A DNA stretch of 64,000 bases from Epiperipatus broadwayi (GCA_028023455.1 JAQFVV010006203.1:10512876-10576875); one strand, 5' to 3'; numbered from the stretch's first letter, positions 36,628 to 48,597 are shown. Numbers and translations: made by a program. The notes: generated by a model not told the origin, from the sequence alone.

Positions 36628-38057
36628 TCAAGTCTCATATCCATAAATTAGTAAAAAACCTTCCTTTTTAAACACATTAGGCATATTTCCTTTAAGTATC
36701 AAATTATTTCTACCAAAAGCACTCCATACAAGTTTAATTCTATGATTAATTTCATTCATTACATTTCCATCTGCATTAATAATTTGACCAAGGTATTTGT
36801 AACTGTTGACTTCTTCTAACTCATCATAATCAATCTTAATTTTCATATTTTGAGAAACTCCATTAAACATTACTTTAGTCTTTTTAACATTTATCTTTAA
36901 TCCTACTTCCCTACTTTCATCTGATAACTCCTGCATTATTTCCTGCAGCTCTAAAGCATTATTTGCAAAAACAACTACATCATCTGCAAAATCTAAATGA
37001 CTTAAATAATCTCCATTTACTTTCACTCTTTTAGCTTCCCCTTTTAATCCACAAAATTCTTCTTGTAACACTGCTGTAAAAAGTTTTGGAGATATAGAAT
37101 CACCCTGTCTTAGACCCTTCTCAATGTTGATTTCCCCAGTATCATTATGTAATCTAATTGTTGCTGTTGCATTTTTATAAATATTCTTTAAAATATAACA
37201 ATATTCTGAATCTATACTTTGATGATCCAATGCTTTAGTCATTGAAGAAATATATATAGAATCAAATGCCTTTTCATAATCTACAAATCCAAAGCATAAT
37301 AGCAACTCATATTCATTTGTCCTTTTTATAACTTTTCTCAATACCTGGATATGATCTACTGTACTAAAACCACTCTTAAATCCAGCTTGTTCTTTTGGTT
37401 GGTGGAAACCAATGTTCTCTGTAGACGAGTTGTAATTATCTTGGTAAAAATTTTGTATAAAATGGATAAAAGGCTGATAGGTCTGTAATTTCTAATATTT
37501 TCTTTATCACATTTTTTAAATATTAATATTAATAGTGCATTCTTCCAATCATCTGGTATATCTTTATCATTTAGGCATTTGGTATATAACTTTGCTAAAA
37601 AAATATCCATTTCTTCATCTGCTTCTTTTAATATATCAATTATAATTCCATCATTAGCTGGAGCATTTCCTTTCTGCATGTCTCCTTCTTTATTTAAAAT
37701 TCTGGGCAATTCTGAAGATGTAATAAATATAGGACGTACTTGTTCTTTATTACTATATAATTCTTGATAAAAGTCTTCTACCCATTTCATGATGTCATCT
37801 ATAATTTTATCTTTTTTTCTTATTGCAGATATAAATTTCCTATCAATACCAAAATGTTGTCTTACACTCTTGAGACTTTTATTCTCTTTTACAGTTTTCC
37901 ATGCTAGTTCACAGTTATACTTTTTTATATCATTTTCAACTCTTTTCTGCACCATTTTACAAAATTCGAGATATTCAATCCTTTTTAATGCATCATTTTT
38001 GTATATCATCATATTCCTTATTTTTTTCATAAATTCTCTAGTCTCTGTATTGGTCAA
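36628..38057 (-). pseudogene. RTE reverse transcriptase domain
   Basis: Segments 38,057-37,356 and 37,341-36,628 are offset by one frameshift. Motifs in order: GKAPANDGII-like (as QKGNAPANDGIIIDILKEAD), WKNALLILIFKKCDKENIRN, YRPISLLSILYKIF, then GFVDYEKAFDSI (motif A, catalytic D), GLRQGDSISPKLFTAVL, HLDFADDVVVFANN (motif C, FADD intact), VGLKINVKKTKVMF and YKYLGQIINADG. The C-terminal WxDDI region continues to ~36,280 in another frame. Another frameshift separates this part from the endonuclease. The catalytic aspartates are intact even though the frame is not. Confidence 0.9.
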
Positions 38058-38305
38058 TTGCTGCTTTCTTCTACACCAGCTGTCTTTGTTGCAGTTTTTT
38101 AAAGTGTATCAGTTATTTTTATATTAATTTCAGTCAAATCTGAATCATGTTCAAAATCTACTAATACTTGAAACTGATTTGTAAGTTCTAATTTAAATTC
38201 ATTAGAATGTTTCTGAAGATTAGAAATATCAACTGTAAACATTGTTTTTCTTAATAATTTTTGTCTCTCTAGTTTTGCATTAACATGTATCTTATATCTT
38301 ACTAA

Positions 38306-39145
38306 TCAATGATCACTTCCTGTGTTAAATTTATTAAGAACATTACAATCTTGAAATATGTATTTTCTGTTAGTCAAAATATAATCCAATTCTGCTGGAC
38401 CCTCGTTTGGATGCTTCCATGTCCATTTCCTTTTAACATTTTTCTCAAAAAAAGAATTCATAATATAAAGTTTTCCTTTTTCTGCAAACTCCACAAGATT
38501 ATGTTTTCTCTCATTTCTATTACCATAACCAAAATTACCTACAGCACTTTCATCTTTCATTTGTTTACCAATTCTAGCATTAAAGTCTCCCACAACAATT
38601 TTAAAATGTTGTTTACTCTGATCAAAAGTCTTTTGTACATCTATATAAAAATCTTCTACTACTTCATCACTATGAGAACTTGTTGGGGCATAAACCTGAA
38701 TTATCTGCATTTGTTATCTGCTATTAAGCTGTATAACTAATTTTGCCACTCTGTCCAATACACCATCAATCTTCACAATGTTGTTCTGCCACTTTTTATT
38801 TATAATGAATCCTACTCCACTTGTATTTTCATTATTCATGCCTTTATAATAGAGTACATGTCCACTTTTTAAGTCAATTATCTCTTCACCTTTTCCTCTA
38901 ACTTCACAAAGTTCAATAATGTCCCATTTAATATATGAAAGTTCTTCTAATTCTTGCAGTCTTTGTTCATTTGAAAGTGATCTGCAGTTGTAAGTACCTG
39001 AATAAAAAGTCATTATCAAATGGCAGCCTGGATCTGCAATCAGGTGATTCTTAGTGCCCTCTACCTTTGGGCACCAACTGCTGCCTTGGTTGGTGACTTT
39101 ACAGCCTCCTGGGAATAAGGGCCATGGTTTATTTTTGTCTGACAT
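38306..39145 (-). pseudogene. RTE endonuclease domain
   Basis: The two open segments 39,145-38,714 and 38,710-38,306 are in the same frame, split by a single stop. Motifs: YSGTYNCRSLSNEQRLQELE (start of the endonuclease/exonuclease/phosphatase fold), WDIIELCEVRGKG with the metal-binding E, SGVGFIINKKW, IIQVYAPTSS, VVGDFNARIGK (catalytic D and N), KRKWTWKHPN, ELDYILTN and TGSDH (catalytic H). Every catalytic box I know for the family is present. A TGA follows directly after SDH. In active RTEs this domain nicks the target DNA to prime reverse transcription. Confidence 0.88.
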
Positions 39146-39150
39146 AATTG

Positions 39151-40587
39151 TATATATCTATTGGGAAAAATATTTATCATTTATACAAACATTCATTCTG
39201 CCTTATCAGGCAAATGAAAAGAAAGACCATGATGTTTCTTGATCTTAAAGTCAGAGATAAAAAGCCAATAAACTCACCAGGCTGACCAATGTGTGTATCC
39301 ATGTTCATATACTATATGAATAATCACATAGTAATAACAGCTGCAATGACAAGAATGTATCGAGTGCACATTAGGACTTTGCATTGTTCAGTTCCTAGGG
39401 TTGTTAATTGCAGAGCATTTAATATATTGTGATAATAAAATTATTCATTTAATTATGACAATCAACAAATCCATGAATTTCTTTCATGAATTTTTACCAT
39501 AGTGATAATGAAAGGTTTTTCAAAATTCTTTTAACAATGAGGAAATGTTTTATTTCTTTCAATTTCTGTTTAGAGAATAACATCTAAAAACTGCTGTTAA
39601 AAATAGGATGTAGTAAAGGATTTTCTAAAAATAAATTTTATATAATCAAATAGCATACTATAGTTAATTAATTACTTGTTTTATTTAACGATTATGTCTT
39701 GTATATACAATACTGTGTCAAAATTAATTACACACATTGCTTTATATTTTCCAAGCTATTGTATGAAAGTGAAATATGATCTCCCTATTGATATAGCAAA
39801 GAATTCCCAAAAAAAAAAAAAAAATTCATTCGAGGATAATTTATATTATTCTAAAAAGATGAAGACAAGATCATAAATCTGATTGATATATTCTTCCAAC
39901 TTCCTGGATTTGATATTATTGAATCCACTGTTATAAAATTAGTTCTTCATTTCACTGGCATGAGAAATGACTGAATGGAAAATAAACCGCCTATTTTAGC
40001 ATAGTTAGTATTCCAGAGTTTAAGATTCATAGCTCATAACTTAATCTTCATTCCCAGTCCTCAAACTTCTTATAAACTTCTGAATAATAAAACCATTTGA
40101 TTATTTTATTTATTTAACAGCAATATACTTTCTTAAAAAAGTATTTTATGGTAAACTGATCATAGTTTTTATGAGAAAGGCAGACCATATATGTTAGTCT
40201 TATAAAGATTTTCTCAAAGAAATTAAAGAAGTGTGTTAATAACAGCTTTCAGTAGGGAAATATGGCTGAAGATAGGATATAATGAAGTGCTACAATTAAA
40301 CAAGAGATTTAAGTCTTTCAAAAAGTTTATTGCAATTAAATTTAAAAGAAAATATGTTATACATATAGACATATTTGTTTTAACATAAACTTATTTTAAC
40401 CTTTTGATTCTGTCTTTCTGCTCTCCCCCTTTTTTAAAAAAATATTCTCAAGTTAGAATGAGTATATTCATTTTGAGAAATAGCTAATCAATTCTAATCA
40501 AGATATATGTTAAAAAGAAAAAAAATTATTTGAGTGTGTGTTGAATTATCTTTGGCAAAATCTTGTTGAGGCTAAAGTAAATGACTT
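39151..40587. other. Non-coding AT-rich DNA
   Basis: No gene recognised. A 15-A run at 39,810-39,824 lies inside an accidental frame (39,676-39,876). Confidence 0.5.
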
Positions 40588-40598
40588 AGATTATCTTA

Positions 40599-40935
40599 CA
40601 GTGTTTTTCTGAAGATTTGTGATGATCATGTTTTAGTTGTATTTTGATATTGAACTATTTCCATCATCTAATGTGAGTATTGAATGTCTTTAGATGAATT
40701 TAACTGTTTAAATATTCCAAATACATTCAACTGTTGTAATAGCACATTGAACAGGTTAGTATATGCACAATGTTTCGAGAGGTATTATTTCCCCCTCTTC
40801 TTCATGGGTTGCTGGCATGACCAGTGACAGTACTAGCATGGGATTCAAATATTGAACCTTAAATTCTTGAGTATTGAATTTTAAAGTAATGTTCTATCTA
40901 ACTGAACCATCCTGCCAAAGGCAACAGTCTGTAAA
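40599..40935 (-). repeat. PLE left terminal repeat (inverted)
   Basis: Read on the minus strand it repeats the right terminus: GCAGGATGGTTCAGTTAGA (box A region), CCCATGCTAGTACTGTCACT, CATGAAGAAGAGG, GTTCAATGTGCTATTAC, GACATTCAATACTCACATT and GATGATGGAAATAGT. The B box equivalent is decayed. The 36 bases at 40,599-40,634 have no counterpart on the right. Confidence 0.85.
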
Positions 40936-41089
40936 AATTTCATATACTTATCTATGAGGTTCTTCATGATTTCTCCACTTTTTCCTAAGAGCAAAGTTGA
41001 TTAGTGGTTTTTATACATTATGTATAGTCACACTAGGTTGGCTTATGGGATCTTTTACCATAGTCATGAGAACAGCTAATACCCCAGAC

Positions 41090-42873
41090 ACCGAGGAAGT
41101 TATTCAAAAATTGCCTTTAGAAGAAGCAGAATATTTACACTAGAGAATAAAAAGAACACTTGACAATCATATCCTATGGTGAGAGGAAAGAAGTTAAATC
41201 TCTCAAAGTAGACAAATCTATAATTATTCTGCATGCTGACAAAGGCAATGCAACAATTGTAATGGATACAACTCAAAGCACATAAATGTATAATTATTCT
41301 ACCTTCTGACAAAGGCAATGCAATAATTGTAATGGATACAACTGACTATAACGACAAAATACAAGAACTCCTCACAGGAGGCCAATATAGAAAAGTGGCA
41401 AAAATCATACCAAGTACAGAAACAAAGTTACAAGCATTACTCAGAAAGCATCGCAGGTACTTCACAGATTCAGAAATAAGAAAAATAACATCATATTTCA
41501 GCAAAATTCCTCATCTTTATGGTTTACCTAAAATGCATAAGGATCATGTTCTATTAAGATGTATTGTTAGTTCTAGAGATTCATCTTGCCAAAATTTGGC
41601 AAGATTTCTTCTAAAAGTTCTAAATTCTTTTGGCATACAAGATCTAGTTCTTTGTCAGAGATTCTAGACACTTTGTAGAATTAATCAAGAACATGAAAAT
41701 TAAAAGAACTGACTTACTGGTAAGCTTTCATGTGGAAAGTTTGTTCATGAATGTACCATGTGAAAAAGCATTGTCTATTGTAAGGAAAATATTAAATGGT
41801 GATAATAGTTTACAAACCATAACAACTTTTCCTATTGATAGTATAATGGAACTATTAATATTCTGCATAAAAACAACTTACTTCCAATATAACACAAAAT
41901 TCTTCCAAGATCAAGGAAAGGCTATGGGCTCACTATTGTCTCCCCTCAATAGCAATATTTTCATTGAAGAACTTGAAACCTTAGCCATAAAAACTATTCT
42001 ATATCCACCTAAAGTTTGGCTTTGCTATGTAGATGATACATTTGTTGTATAGACACACTGTGAAGTACTGCTACAAATTTTCTGGAAACACATCAACAGC
42101 ATATCCCCTTCAATTAATAGCACGAGAACAAAAATTGGCATTCTTAGATGTTTTTGTGACAAAACTCCCTCATGGTAAAATCAAAACTACAGTTTACTGA
42201 AAACCTACACATACAGGAAAATACCTAGCCTATACATCTAATCACATCATAAACACAAAACATGGAGTTATACTATCACTATGGAACAGAAAAAAAGAAA
42301 TTTTTTCAGAAACCAGTGATTTGGAAAAAGAAAAGATCTATATAGAACAAACTCTTATGAAAAATAGTTATCCATCAGCTGTTATTAAGAAAATATTAAA
42401 TAGATAGCAAAAAGAATCATCAAGAGGAAAAACCAATTATTGGTACTGTAGGGTATCATACATTCTGAAATAGCAGATATATTAAGGAAAATCTGCAATC
42501 AGTATAACATCAGAACAGCTTTCCAGAGCCCACTCTATGAGGAATTCTAACATCTACAAAAACTAAACTTGAAATGCTGAAAAGAACAAACTGCATCTAT
42601 GAAATACCATGTGAATGTGGAAGAACATATATTGGTGAGATCAGTCATCCCATTGAAAAGTGCTTGCAAGAACATTAGAAGAGAGAAATGTCTAAGGTAG
42701 CAGACCATCTGTGTACCAATGAACACATGTTCAATTGGGAAAATACAAAAATATTGGATAGAAATGAAAAGGCCCAAACAAGAAAATTCAAAGAAGCTGC
42801 TCAAATGGCTATGGCAAAACATCCTATAAGCCAACCTAGTGTGACTCTATACATAATATACGGAAAACACTAA
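41090..42873 (+). pseudogene. PLE reverse transcriptase plus GIY-YIG endonuclease, inactivated
   Basis: Reading plus: DKGNATIVMDTTDYNDKIQE (N-terminal PLE box, 41,290-41,370), KIPHLYGLPKMHKDHVLLRC then IVSSRDSS (41,505-41,580), and LLVSFHVESLFMNVPCEKAL (motif A; the catalytic D of SFDV reads H). Then GKAMGSLLSPLNSNIFIEEL (41,920-41,980), WLCYVDDTFVV (motif C, DD intact, ~42,018-42,050) and, after a stop, an LDV-like FLDVFVTKLP segment. The GIY-YIG module follows: NCIYEIPCECGRTYIGEIS (42,586-42,645), with both YEI and YIG boxes intact, and VADHLCTNEHMFNWENTKIL to the end at 42,873. Several stops and frameshifts. The partial duplication at 41,215-41,345 (two copies of ctgacaaaggcaatgcaa) is a local tandem error. 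Its GIY-YIG differs from that of the 12.6/29 kb subfamily. Confidence 0.9.
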
Positions 42874-42949
42874 TCGACTTTGCTCTTAAAAAAAGTGGAG
42901 AAAGCAGGAGGAACTTCATAGAAACATATATGAAATTTCTACTGACTTG

Positions 42950-43210
42950 CCTTTGGCAGGATGGCTCAATTGGTTAGAGGGTTACTTTAGAATTCAATAC
43001 TCAATAATATAAGAGTCCAGGTTCGATCCCATGCTAGTACTGTCACTGTTGAGGCCAGGAATGCCTGAAGAAGGAGGGAGAATAATACTTCTAAAAATGT
43101 TGTGTTTATATTAACCTGTTTGATGTGCTATTGCTAAAAGTTAAATTTTTCTAAAGACATTCAATACTCATATTAGATGATGGAAATAGTCCAATATAAA
43201 AATACAACTA
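42950..43210 (+). repeat. PLE right terminal repeat with tRNA-like Pol III boxes
   Basis: The repeat starts ttgcctttggcaggatggct. At 42,962-42,980 tggctcaattggttagagg matches a tRNA A box, and at 43,020-43,030 ggttcgatccc matches a B box. No proper cloverleaf folds around them. It continues with catgctagtactgtcactg, cctgaagaaggaggg, gtgctattgctaaaag, gacattcaatactcatatta and gatgatggaaatagtccaat. The same boxes occupy the left repeat in inverse orientation, so they are part of the terminal repeat and not a later insertion. Confidence 0.8.
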
Positions 43211-43221
43211 AGATTATCTTA

Positions 43222-43760
43222 TACTTTCTTTATTTTTAGCTAAATCCCTGTTAATCTGTTAACCATAGAAGACTAGCTGAAGAAATGTTCAGTTACTCTA
43301 AAAAATCTTCAGGTTGCTTCAAATCTAAACCCAAGATCATAGATAAAAAAATAATCATATGATTTACTACTAGCTAGTTTATAAGTAATCTAAATACTGA
43401 AAGTGACAAGGCTGGGCTGAAAGTTATGAACTCTGAACTCAACTCTGCCAGTACCATTGCCCTAAACTACTCAGAGCAAAGTCACAGCCATGACAGATAA
43501 ATGCTTAGATTATTGAACCATACTACCTTGTTATAATCATTTTTATTGTAAATTATTTTCATTTCCTTTTCTCTTTTTTTAGTTTTGAACTGAGAATCTT
43601 ATCATATTATATTCTTTAAAAAAATTTATGTTTAAATTGTATTTGAATCTGGACGGATTCTTACAATTGGGAAAAATCTTTACATGAACTAAGTTTTTTT
43701 TGCCACTTACAAAAATGCACAGTTTATTAGTATTATACAACGTAGTTCAAAAGTTACTTT
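43222..43760. other. Non-coding AT-rich DNA
   Basis: No gene recognised. A block near 43,415-43,500 (gaactctgaactcaactctg...) is somewhat SINE-like but has no definable boxes. Confidence 0.4.
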
Positions 43761-43890
43761 ATTATTTCTGTAGTGTAATTTTCACTACACCACTCTCATA
43801 CAAAATAGGGACTGATTTTTGTCCACTTTTAACATCTCATAGAGGAATGTAATCATAAACATCTGAACAACGACATGTTGGAAAACATGT

Positions 43891-43949
43891 ATGATCCCCA
43901 AGATGTACATTTTGTTCTGAACCAGTACTTGTCAGTTGTCCCAGATCAC
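43891..43949 (-). ncRNA. Hammerhead-ribozyme-like site (degenerate)
   Basis: Minus strand: GTGATC, TGGGACAA, core CTGACAA (two changes), stem II region GTACTGGTTCAGAAC, AAAA for GAAA, TGTACATC, TTGG, GGATCAT. Outer stem I GTGATC/GATCAT pairs fully. The catalytic core is damaged. Confidence 0.5.
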
Positions 43950-44179
43950 AATCTCTTACACTTATTTTTATCATTTCTCCATATATATATAGTCAATTAC
44001 TATAGTTTAAGAAATGCCAAAATTACTGCTCTCACAAACTTTCACTCAAACCATTTAATAGAAATATAATAAATAATTTTTACATTAGACTAGAGATTAT
44101 CCAGTTAATAAATAATATTTCTGCAGTATAATTGGCTATCTACATATACTGAACAATGATAAAGATAATATAAGAGATT

Positions 44180-44238
44180 GTGATCTGGGCCAACTGATGA
44201 GAACTGAGTCAGCATGGAATGTGCATCTTGGAGATCAT
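44180..44238 (+). ncRNA. Hammerhead-ribozyme-like site
   Basis: GTGATC (44,180-44,185) pairs with GATCAT (44,233-44,238). CCAA pairs with TTGG as inner stem I. The core box CTGATGA is intact at 44,194-44,200. The outer half of stem II is lost (only CTG/CAG pairs remain), and GAAA reads GGAA. Cleavage would be expected after the ATC before TTGG. Confidence 0.55.
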
Positions 44239-44395
44239 ACATCTTTTTCACATGTCAAATGTTTATATTTATATGCTCCACGAGATATTAAAAGTGGATA
44301 GAAACCAGTCCCTACATTGCATGAGAGTGGTGTAGTGAAAATTACAGTACAGAAATATTATTCATTAAGGATAATCTTTAATTTAATGAATAAGT

Positions 44396-44559
44396 ATAAA
44401 TATCATTACTCTACTACATTATTTTATTAATCATTATATTTTATTAATTATATATACTTTTATTGCTATGATACATTAGAATGTGACTCTTGACTGATCA
44501 TATTTGAGATTTTACTATAATAAAAATGTTTTAATAAAGCTTTTATTTTTTAAAAACAA
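44396..44559. other. Non-coding AT-rich spacer
   Basis: Nothing recognised. Confidence 0.4.
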
Positions 44560-45830
44560 GAGTTTGTTCAACAGTTTTTAGGGTAACCTCATTTATTATT
44601 CCTACGATTAATTAAAGAGAAAGGTTTTCATCTTTTCACACATGTGCTTTAATAATTTATATAATAGCTAAAAAAGTGAAATCATTTCTCTTTAATTACA
44701 TCCTATGCGCTTAATAAATAAATTTGAAACACATTCCTATGATTACATATTATTAAAAGTGTTATATTAATTAATATTTATACTTTATCACTTATTTGGT
44801 TTTGAGGGTATTAAAATGAGTAGCAATTAACTCTACATTAAGAAGTTAAATCATTTTCTGTATTGAATAACTGTTGATTGGTAAAAACTACTAAAGATTT
44901 GCCCTAATTAATATCACTTGCTAGCAGGGATGAAGTATCCATGTATTGAACAGAATGAGTGCTTCTGTAGAAAAATTTACTAAAACTTTCAAAAGCTTTA
45001 ATTAAAATTCAATTTTAAAAATTCACTTTCAATTTTTTTTACCAACAGTTCAATTGTTTTTATATATGCAGAGAATGAATTTGACTAACGCATTCTCATT
45101 GATTATAAGAAGTTCAAACAATGCTAAGATCTAATTTACAGTTAAAACTTTTAAGAATGCTAAAAGGATTTGAAAGGTAAAAATATATTGATAATATATT
45201 CTCTGATTTACAGATAAGAGAGTTTCAGATTTTTCTAGATGTGTGTAATATATATATATATATTATGTGCTATTATGTAAAAATTGTTATGGCAAGTGAA
45301 ATAAAAACATTATAAAAAAAGAAGTGTGCTTCCTCACTGTTTGTTACTTATATTATTCTTTTAAAAACTATAAAAATAAAAGTATTTATTCATTTCACCT
45401 TTGCACAATGAAATCTGATGCTAGTGAGTGATGAATTAAACAGCTCAGGAAAAATTTATCAATCCTGTGATTACATATTTTTATAAACTATTAATTAATA
45501 TTTATATAAGTAATATTTTTTTTTATTTTTTTTTCAAGGGTATTAAAATAAGTAGCAGTTCATTCTACTTGCTGTAGGCAGGTATCTTAAATGGTTGAAA
45601 ATTTACCCTGGTTCACTATTCTTATAAGAACTAGAAAAGCAAATGTAAATGGATTTTACATTTTCAAAGCAAATTCTAATAATAGATAACAATGTATTAT
45701 CTGTAACAGTAAGAAAAAAGTTTATTGCTCCCATGATTATTTATTATTGAAGTATTATATTAATCTTTATTATATATAAATCTTTAATATAAGTGAGGTA
45801 ACATAATGAAACTATTTAAAATAATCAAAT
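44560..45830 (+). repeat. Highly diverged direct-repeat array
   Basis: Units near 44,690-44,850, 45,400-45,590 and 45,715-45,810 share the order: cctatgattacat or cctgtgattacat, atattaattaatatttat, then (first two) gggtattaaaat.agtagca.tt. The two clearest units are ~700 bp apart. No coding capacity. It could be remnants of one dispersed element. Confidence 0.4.
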
Positions 45831-48268
45831 CTCTGAAATTAATAAAGTTAATATTTTTAAATATAAATATACCGTCTGGGTTTTTGGTTTTAACTTTTCA
45901 ATTTAGAAAACTATCAAATTACTTTTCAGCTTATAATCGGCATGTTATCCCTCTTTTTAAACATTTAAACGAATAAAAAAAACCGATTACAATGAGTTTC
46001 AGTGCTAATAAAATATAATTTTTCGTAATAAAAATTATTTTTTATACTGAATTACATGCGATAATACTTTTTTTTAAAAATATATATATTATTTACTATA
46101 AATACTATAAAAGTAACAGTTTTTACAGCCCGAATATTTATTACTCCGTGAAATTACATTATGATAGAAAGTATCAAAGTTTTTTTAAACCGGTGGAATA
46201 ATTTACTGGGTGTGTGCGTTCGTGCGTGTGCTCCAGATTTTAATTAAAGCAAAAATATTATGCCTGCAATACTCAGTATATAACAACTTAATAAACTTTA
46301 TATGTAAGTAGAGGGATATTTATGAAGTGATGTTCTGAAAGATAGTGGAATTCGGCCTAATTTTCAGATGTCAAATGCATATTAAAAGGCAGTGCCATTA
46401 TAGTAAAAAGCCACTTAGCAGGTATCATTATTGTGCAATAATAATGTATTTTTAATACATTTTTTTATCTTTTATATATATCTTTCCTTATGTTTAATTG
46501 GTTAGCAGTCTTCTTCAAGACTAAAAGACAATTCATTATGCCCCCCCCCCATCTCCATAAAATATAAATTCATAAAGTTCATATAAAACACAAACCATTT
46601 ATATATATATATGTATGCATTATAGTTATTGACACTATATATATATGGCTGAGAAATTTAGTAAATAAAGGGATATTGAAATGTTTATTAATTAATAGTG
46701 TTTGGTTCATTTGTCAATATCTGAAATTACACTTAAATGTTAAACAATAATGTTGTATTTATTATATAGTAAACTACAACTGCTATTTACTTGTTTATTT
46801 TATACAAATGGAAAAATATTCTAATGACTTTTAACATTGATTTCAATCTGATCATTTTTTTTCAAATATCCAAATTTCCCATAATTCCAAAATATTACAA
46901 TGTTAGTTTGCATCCTTACTTTTAGCAAGCATTTATTCTCAACTACTATCATTCAATAAATACACAGATGAATATTAATCACTTTTTTAGTAGATTACAA
47001 ATTATTATATTTCTTCTATTAATCCACAACTGCTATATCCAGTTTTGTAATGTAAATGCCACATGTGGTACAATGATACTGCCTATTAGAAAAGTATTAT
47101 TTTATGGTATGATTATGGTTCCAAATAGTCATTTAAAAAAAAAAAAACAAGCAAATAAAAATAAGTACATTAAGTTTTTTGTCATCCACATTATTGTTAA
47201 CGTTATTATTAGTATTTTCGGATCTTTCTAATGCTTCTAAAATACATTAGTAACTTTTACTCTTGTATTTATAAGCAGTTTTACTAATGCTTTAAAAAAA
47301 TCCAAGCATTAATTTTTTTTTTATTGCTTAACATTTTTATATAAAATGAATGAGTTGACAGTTGAAATATTTAACATTTGGAAAACAATTGCCAATGACC
47401 AACATGTTACTCAAGTTATAATCTGCAAAAATCTTAGGTCTTGTAGTGCTAGAATATGAATATGAAAACTTTATATAGTATTACCCCACAGAAAAAAACT
47501 ATCATGCACAAAATTTTTATAGGCCTGGTAAGTGAGTTTAATCAATCACATCCTTTTAGAAAAATTATAATCAGGTATTATAATATTTATACAAAAAAGT
47601 ATTAAAAAAACCCATAGATCACAAAAATGGAGAAACAAAATTACTTACATTTAGTTTATATGCATTAGGATATTAATAAACTCCAAAAAAAATCATAAAA
47701 AATTTAGACTATGTGAGATAAATTCAAACTAATTAAATTTTTGTGAAGTAGATACCTATTTAAAAAAGTATTGACATACTGAGATGGATTCTTGCTCTAG
47801 TTAAAAAACAATGTGAAATTATTTGAAAAGTAATAGTGGTTGAGAGTTAAAAAAAAAAATTTCTACAAAATAAAATAAAATTTTTTTTAGAAGAAATAAG
47901 ACGTTTAATGTTGTTTTGAAGGCTTAACATTATATGTAGAATGAAATGACTGTTTGGTGAAGAATTTCATAAATAAGTAATATATGTCAGAGCTTGAGTA
48001 AATGTAATCCATTCAACATTGGATATAATAAAATTTTGGTGCAAATGATAAATCCAGGACATATTACTATTTTCAATCTCATTCTAGCAAATAATGGAGG
48101 CAGATAAGTGTGTGTATATATATATATATAAAACAATAAAAATAATAAATATAATGGTAATTAACTATTATATATAATCTTTCAATCTGCAAAGTAATTT
48201 TGATTAATTCCTTAAACCTCCTCAATTGCCATTAAATTCATATGCCATCAGCACAAATCCCATGAATC
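45831..48268. other. Non-coding AT-rich DNA
   Basis: No gene recognised. A 10-C tract lies at 46,541-46,550. Near 46,190-46,240 a gtgtgtgcgttcgtgcgtgt stretch is CpG-rich. The frame at 46,968-47,231 has AT-driven composition. Confidence 0.45.
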
Positions 48269-48560
48269 CTAAATTTTAACATTAACAGTTTGTCTATTAA
48301 TTATATTCATTTTATTTCTACTTATTAAAATTGCTTCCTTAATTTTTCTTTTATTATGGTTCCTTTCTTCATAAAGAATCTTAACACTTTCAATATCAAA
48401 CTCAAATTTATATTTACATATCCTTTCATGATCTAAAAAAAAACTGAAGCACACTTTAGATCATTAGATCAATTCATGCTCCTTTAATCTTTTTTCAATA
48501 CTGCACCCTGATTCAACAATATATGAAAACATACATCCACAAAAAATGTAAGGCACAACA
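48269..48560 (-). mobile_element. Penelope-like element fragment, GIY-YIG domain end
   Basis: The minus strand reads VVPYIFCGCMFSYIVESGCS then IEKRLKEHE (about 48,557-48,470), a decayed GIY-YIG module. After stops, DHERICKYKFEFDIESVKIL and KRKIKEAILISRNKMNIINR (48,454-48,290) form the conserved PLE C-terminus. No reverse transcriptase is attached. It is closer in layout to the 40.6 kb PLE than to the 12.6/29 kb subfamily. Confidence 0.75.
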
Positions 48561-48597
48561 TATATATATATTTATTTATTCCATCTTTATTATTAAA

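Larger units (their letters stand above)
36230..39150 (-). mobile_element. RTE-type LINE copy 1, near full length
   Basis: Minus strand from ~39,150 to 36,230 carries an RTE-type polyprotein in order: apurinic-like endonuclease, linker, reverse transcriptase and C-terminal region. It ends in a catcatcacc-type short-motif tail (plus strand 36,244-36,257), as expected for RTE. By eye only two in-frame stops and two frameshifts break the main body, so it is much younger than the copies at 17-22.8, 54.8-55.4 and 58.9-60.1 kb. No LTRs. A target duplication was not resolved. Confidence 0.9.
40588..43221 (+). mobile_element. Penelope-like element, complete insertion with 11-bp target duplication
   Basis: The element occupies 40,599-43,210 between identical AGATTATCTTA copies (40,588-40,598 and 43,211-43,221). 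Its ends are inverted terminal repeats of ~270-330 bp: left 40,599-40,935, right 42,950-43,210. The left repeat extends about 36 bases beyond the right (cagtgtttttctgaagattt...), a known structural mark of Penelope termini. Between them lies one RT plus GIY-YIG gene. Matching terminal sequence occurs at 18,367-18,576 (paired, internally deleted) and 6,365-6,475 (diverged). Confidence 0.9.
43765..44395. repeat. Inverted pair of family-alpha hammerhead repeats
   Basis: The left unit (minus, from gtgtaattttcactacacca at 43,774) and the right unit (plus, ending gagagtggtgtagtgaaaat...ctttaatttaatgaa) are inverted copies. Both contain a hammerhead-like site. A further partial left-end motif (actagagattatccagttaa at 44,089) sits between them, suggesting more than two units were once joined. 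Confidence 0.75.

Noticed and set aside
38309-38740. 143-codon plus-strand frame
   Set aside because: Antisense shadow of the RTE endonuclease on the minus strand, which shows all family motifs.
46968-47231. 87-codon plus-strand frame as a gene
   Set aside because: Hydrophobic/lysine-rich composition as expected from random AT-rich DNA, with a poly-A run encoding KKKK; no homology.
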